The position numbers and the translations under genes were made by a program. Below the pieces are notes generated by a model. It was not told where the DNA came from, made no database searches, and saw only the letters and a list, made by a program, of their open reading frames with translations. Of a stretch of 32,197 bases of DNA, positions 32,062-32,197 are shown piece after piece. The DNA comes from an uncultured Bacteroidota bacterium (GTDB taxonomy: Bacteria > Bacteroidota > Bacteroidia > Chitinophagales > Chitinophagaceae), in NCBI GenBank assembly GCA_903835005.1, contig CAILLK010000023.1:1-32197 (forward strand), in the 5' to 3' direction. Position 1 is the first letter of the stretch. The number at the start of each line of letters is the position of its first letter.

Positions 32062-32197
32062 GTGTGTCAGGCATGGATATAAGCTATAGGGTGCAAGTCC
32101 CGAGTACGCTTTACAGTAGGGAGTATTAGCCAATAGCAAGGGTGTCGCGGGTGACTGCGAATCTGAAAGAAGCTGGCGGCAAAGGTTCGGGCCAACG
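32062..32197 (+). mobile_element. 5' end of a group IIC intron (truncated by window edge)
   Basis: The sequence opens with the group II 5' signature GTGTG and continues GGCATGG, CTATAGGGTG, AGTCCCGA, GTATTAGCC, GCAAGGGTGTC, GAATCTGAA and GGCGGCAAA in the order and spacing of domain I of group IIC introns such as the Oceanobacillus iheyensis intron (comparison from memory). It is a self-splicing retroelement RNA on the plus strand. The reverse transcriptase ORF and domains V/VI lie beyond the window. Its position directly after a terminator stem-loop is the known target preference of class C introns. Confidence 0.85.

Overview
The window looks like a chromosomal segment of a Bacteroidota bacterium, most likely from the Chitinophagaceae or a related Chitinophagales family. 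The reasons are as follows. Several genes are preceded by the Bacteroidota -7 promoter element TAnnTTTG rather than a sigma-70 -10 box. Shine-Dalgarno sequences are largely absent. Two giant secreted proteins end in type IX secretion (T9SS) sorting domains, one of the gliding-motility type (type B) and one of type A. Several lipoproteins have short Bacteroidota-type signal peptides. No taxonomic assignment beyond phylum can be proven from the sequence alone.

Left edge (1-2300): the tail of an IS21-family insertion sequence (last codons of istB and a double 22-bp end repeat), a short orphan coding tail, and an AT-rich, probably acquired AIPR-family anti-phage gene with an N-terminal PD-(D/E)XK-like nuclease motif. 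Core genes follow (2374-6333): prfC (release factor 3), a Uma2-family endonuclease, a YD-like repeat lipoprotein and an NADPH-dependent FMN reductase.

Centre (6406-26936): a surface-protein region. A 2230-residue minus-strand protein carries 16 copies of a ~72-residue Cys-containing Ig-like module and ends in a type B sorting domain. A 2375-residue plus-strand protein starts with an NHL-type propeller, carries 23 copies of the same module and ends in a type A sorting domain. Between them lie a GNAT acetyltransferase, xseB-xseA (exonuclease VII), a macro-domain protein, a class III aminotransferase and two paralogous lipoproteins. The promoter of the second giant gene is preceded by a 20-bp tandem repeat that fits the LytTR response-regulator binding consensus.

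Right part (27004-32197): a lipoprotein MsrA, a REP-like hairpin pair, a secreted hypothetical protein, an isochorismatase-fold protein without the catalytic cysteine, a tandem-domain universal stress protein, a C-terminal remnant of a DHA2-type MFS efflux transporter, recA, and the 5' end of a group IIC intron inserted immediately after the recA terminator hairpin.

Signals not explained by the genes include a palindromic motif with core TTAGTGA and AAGATT recurring upstream of several genes, a 126-bp imperfect hairpin between the two lipoprotein genes, the LytTR-like operator, the decayed transporter, and the intron-terminator junction.
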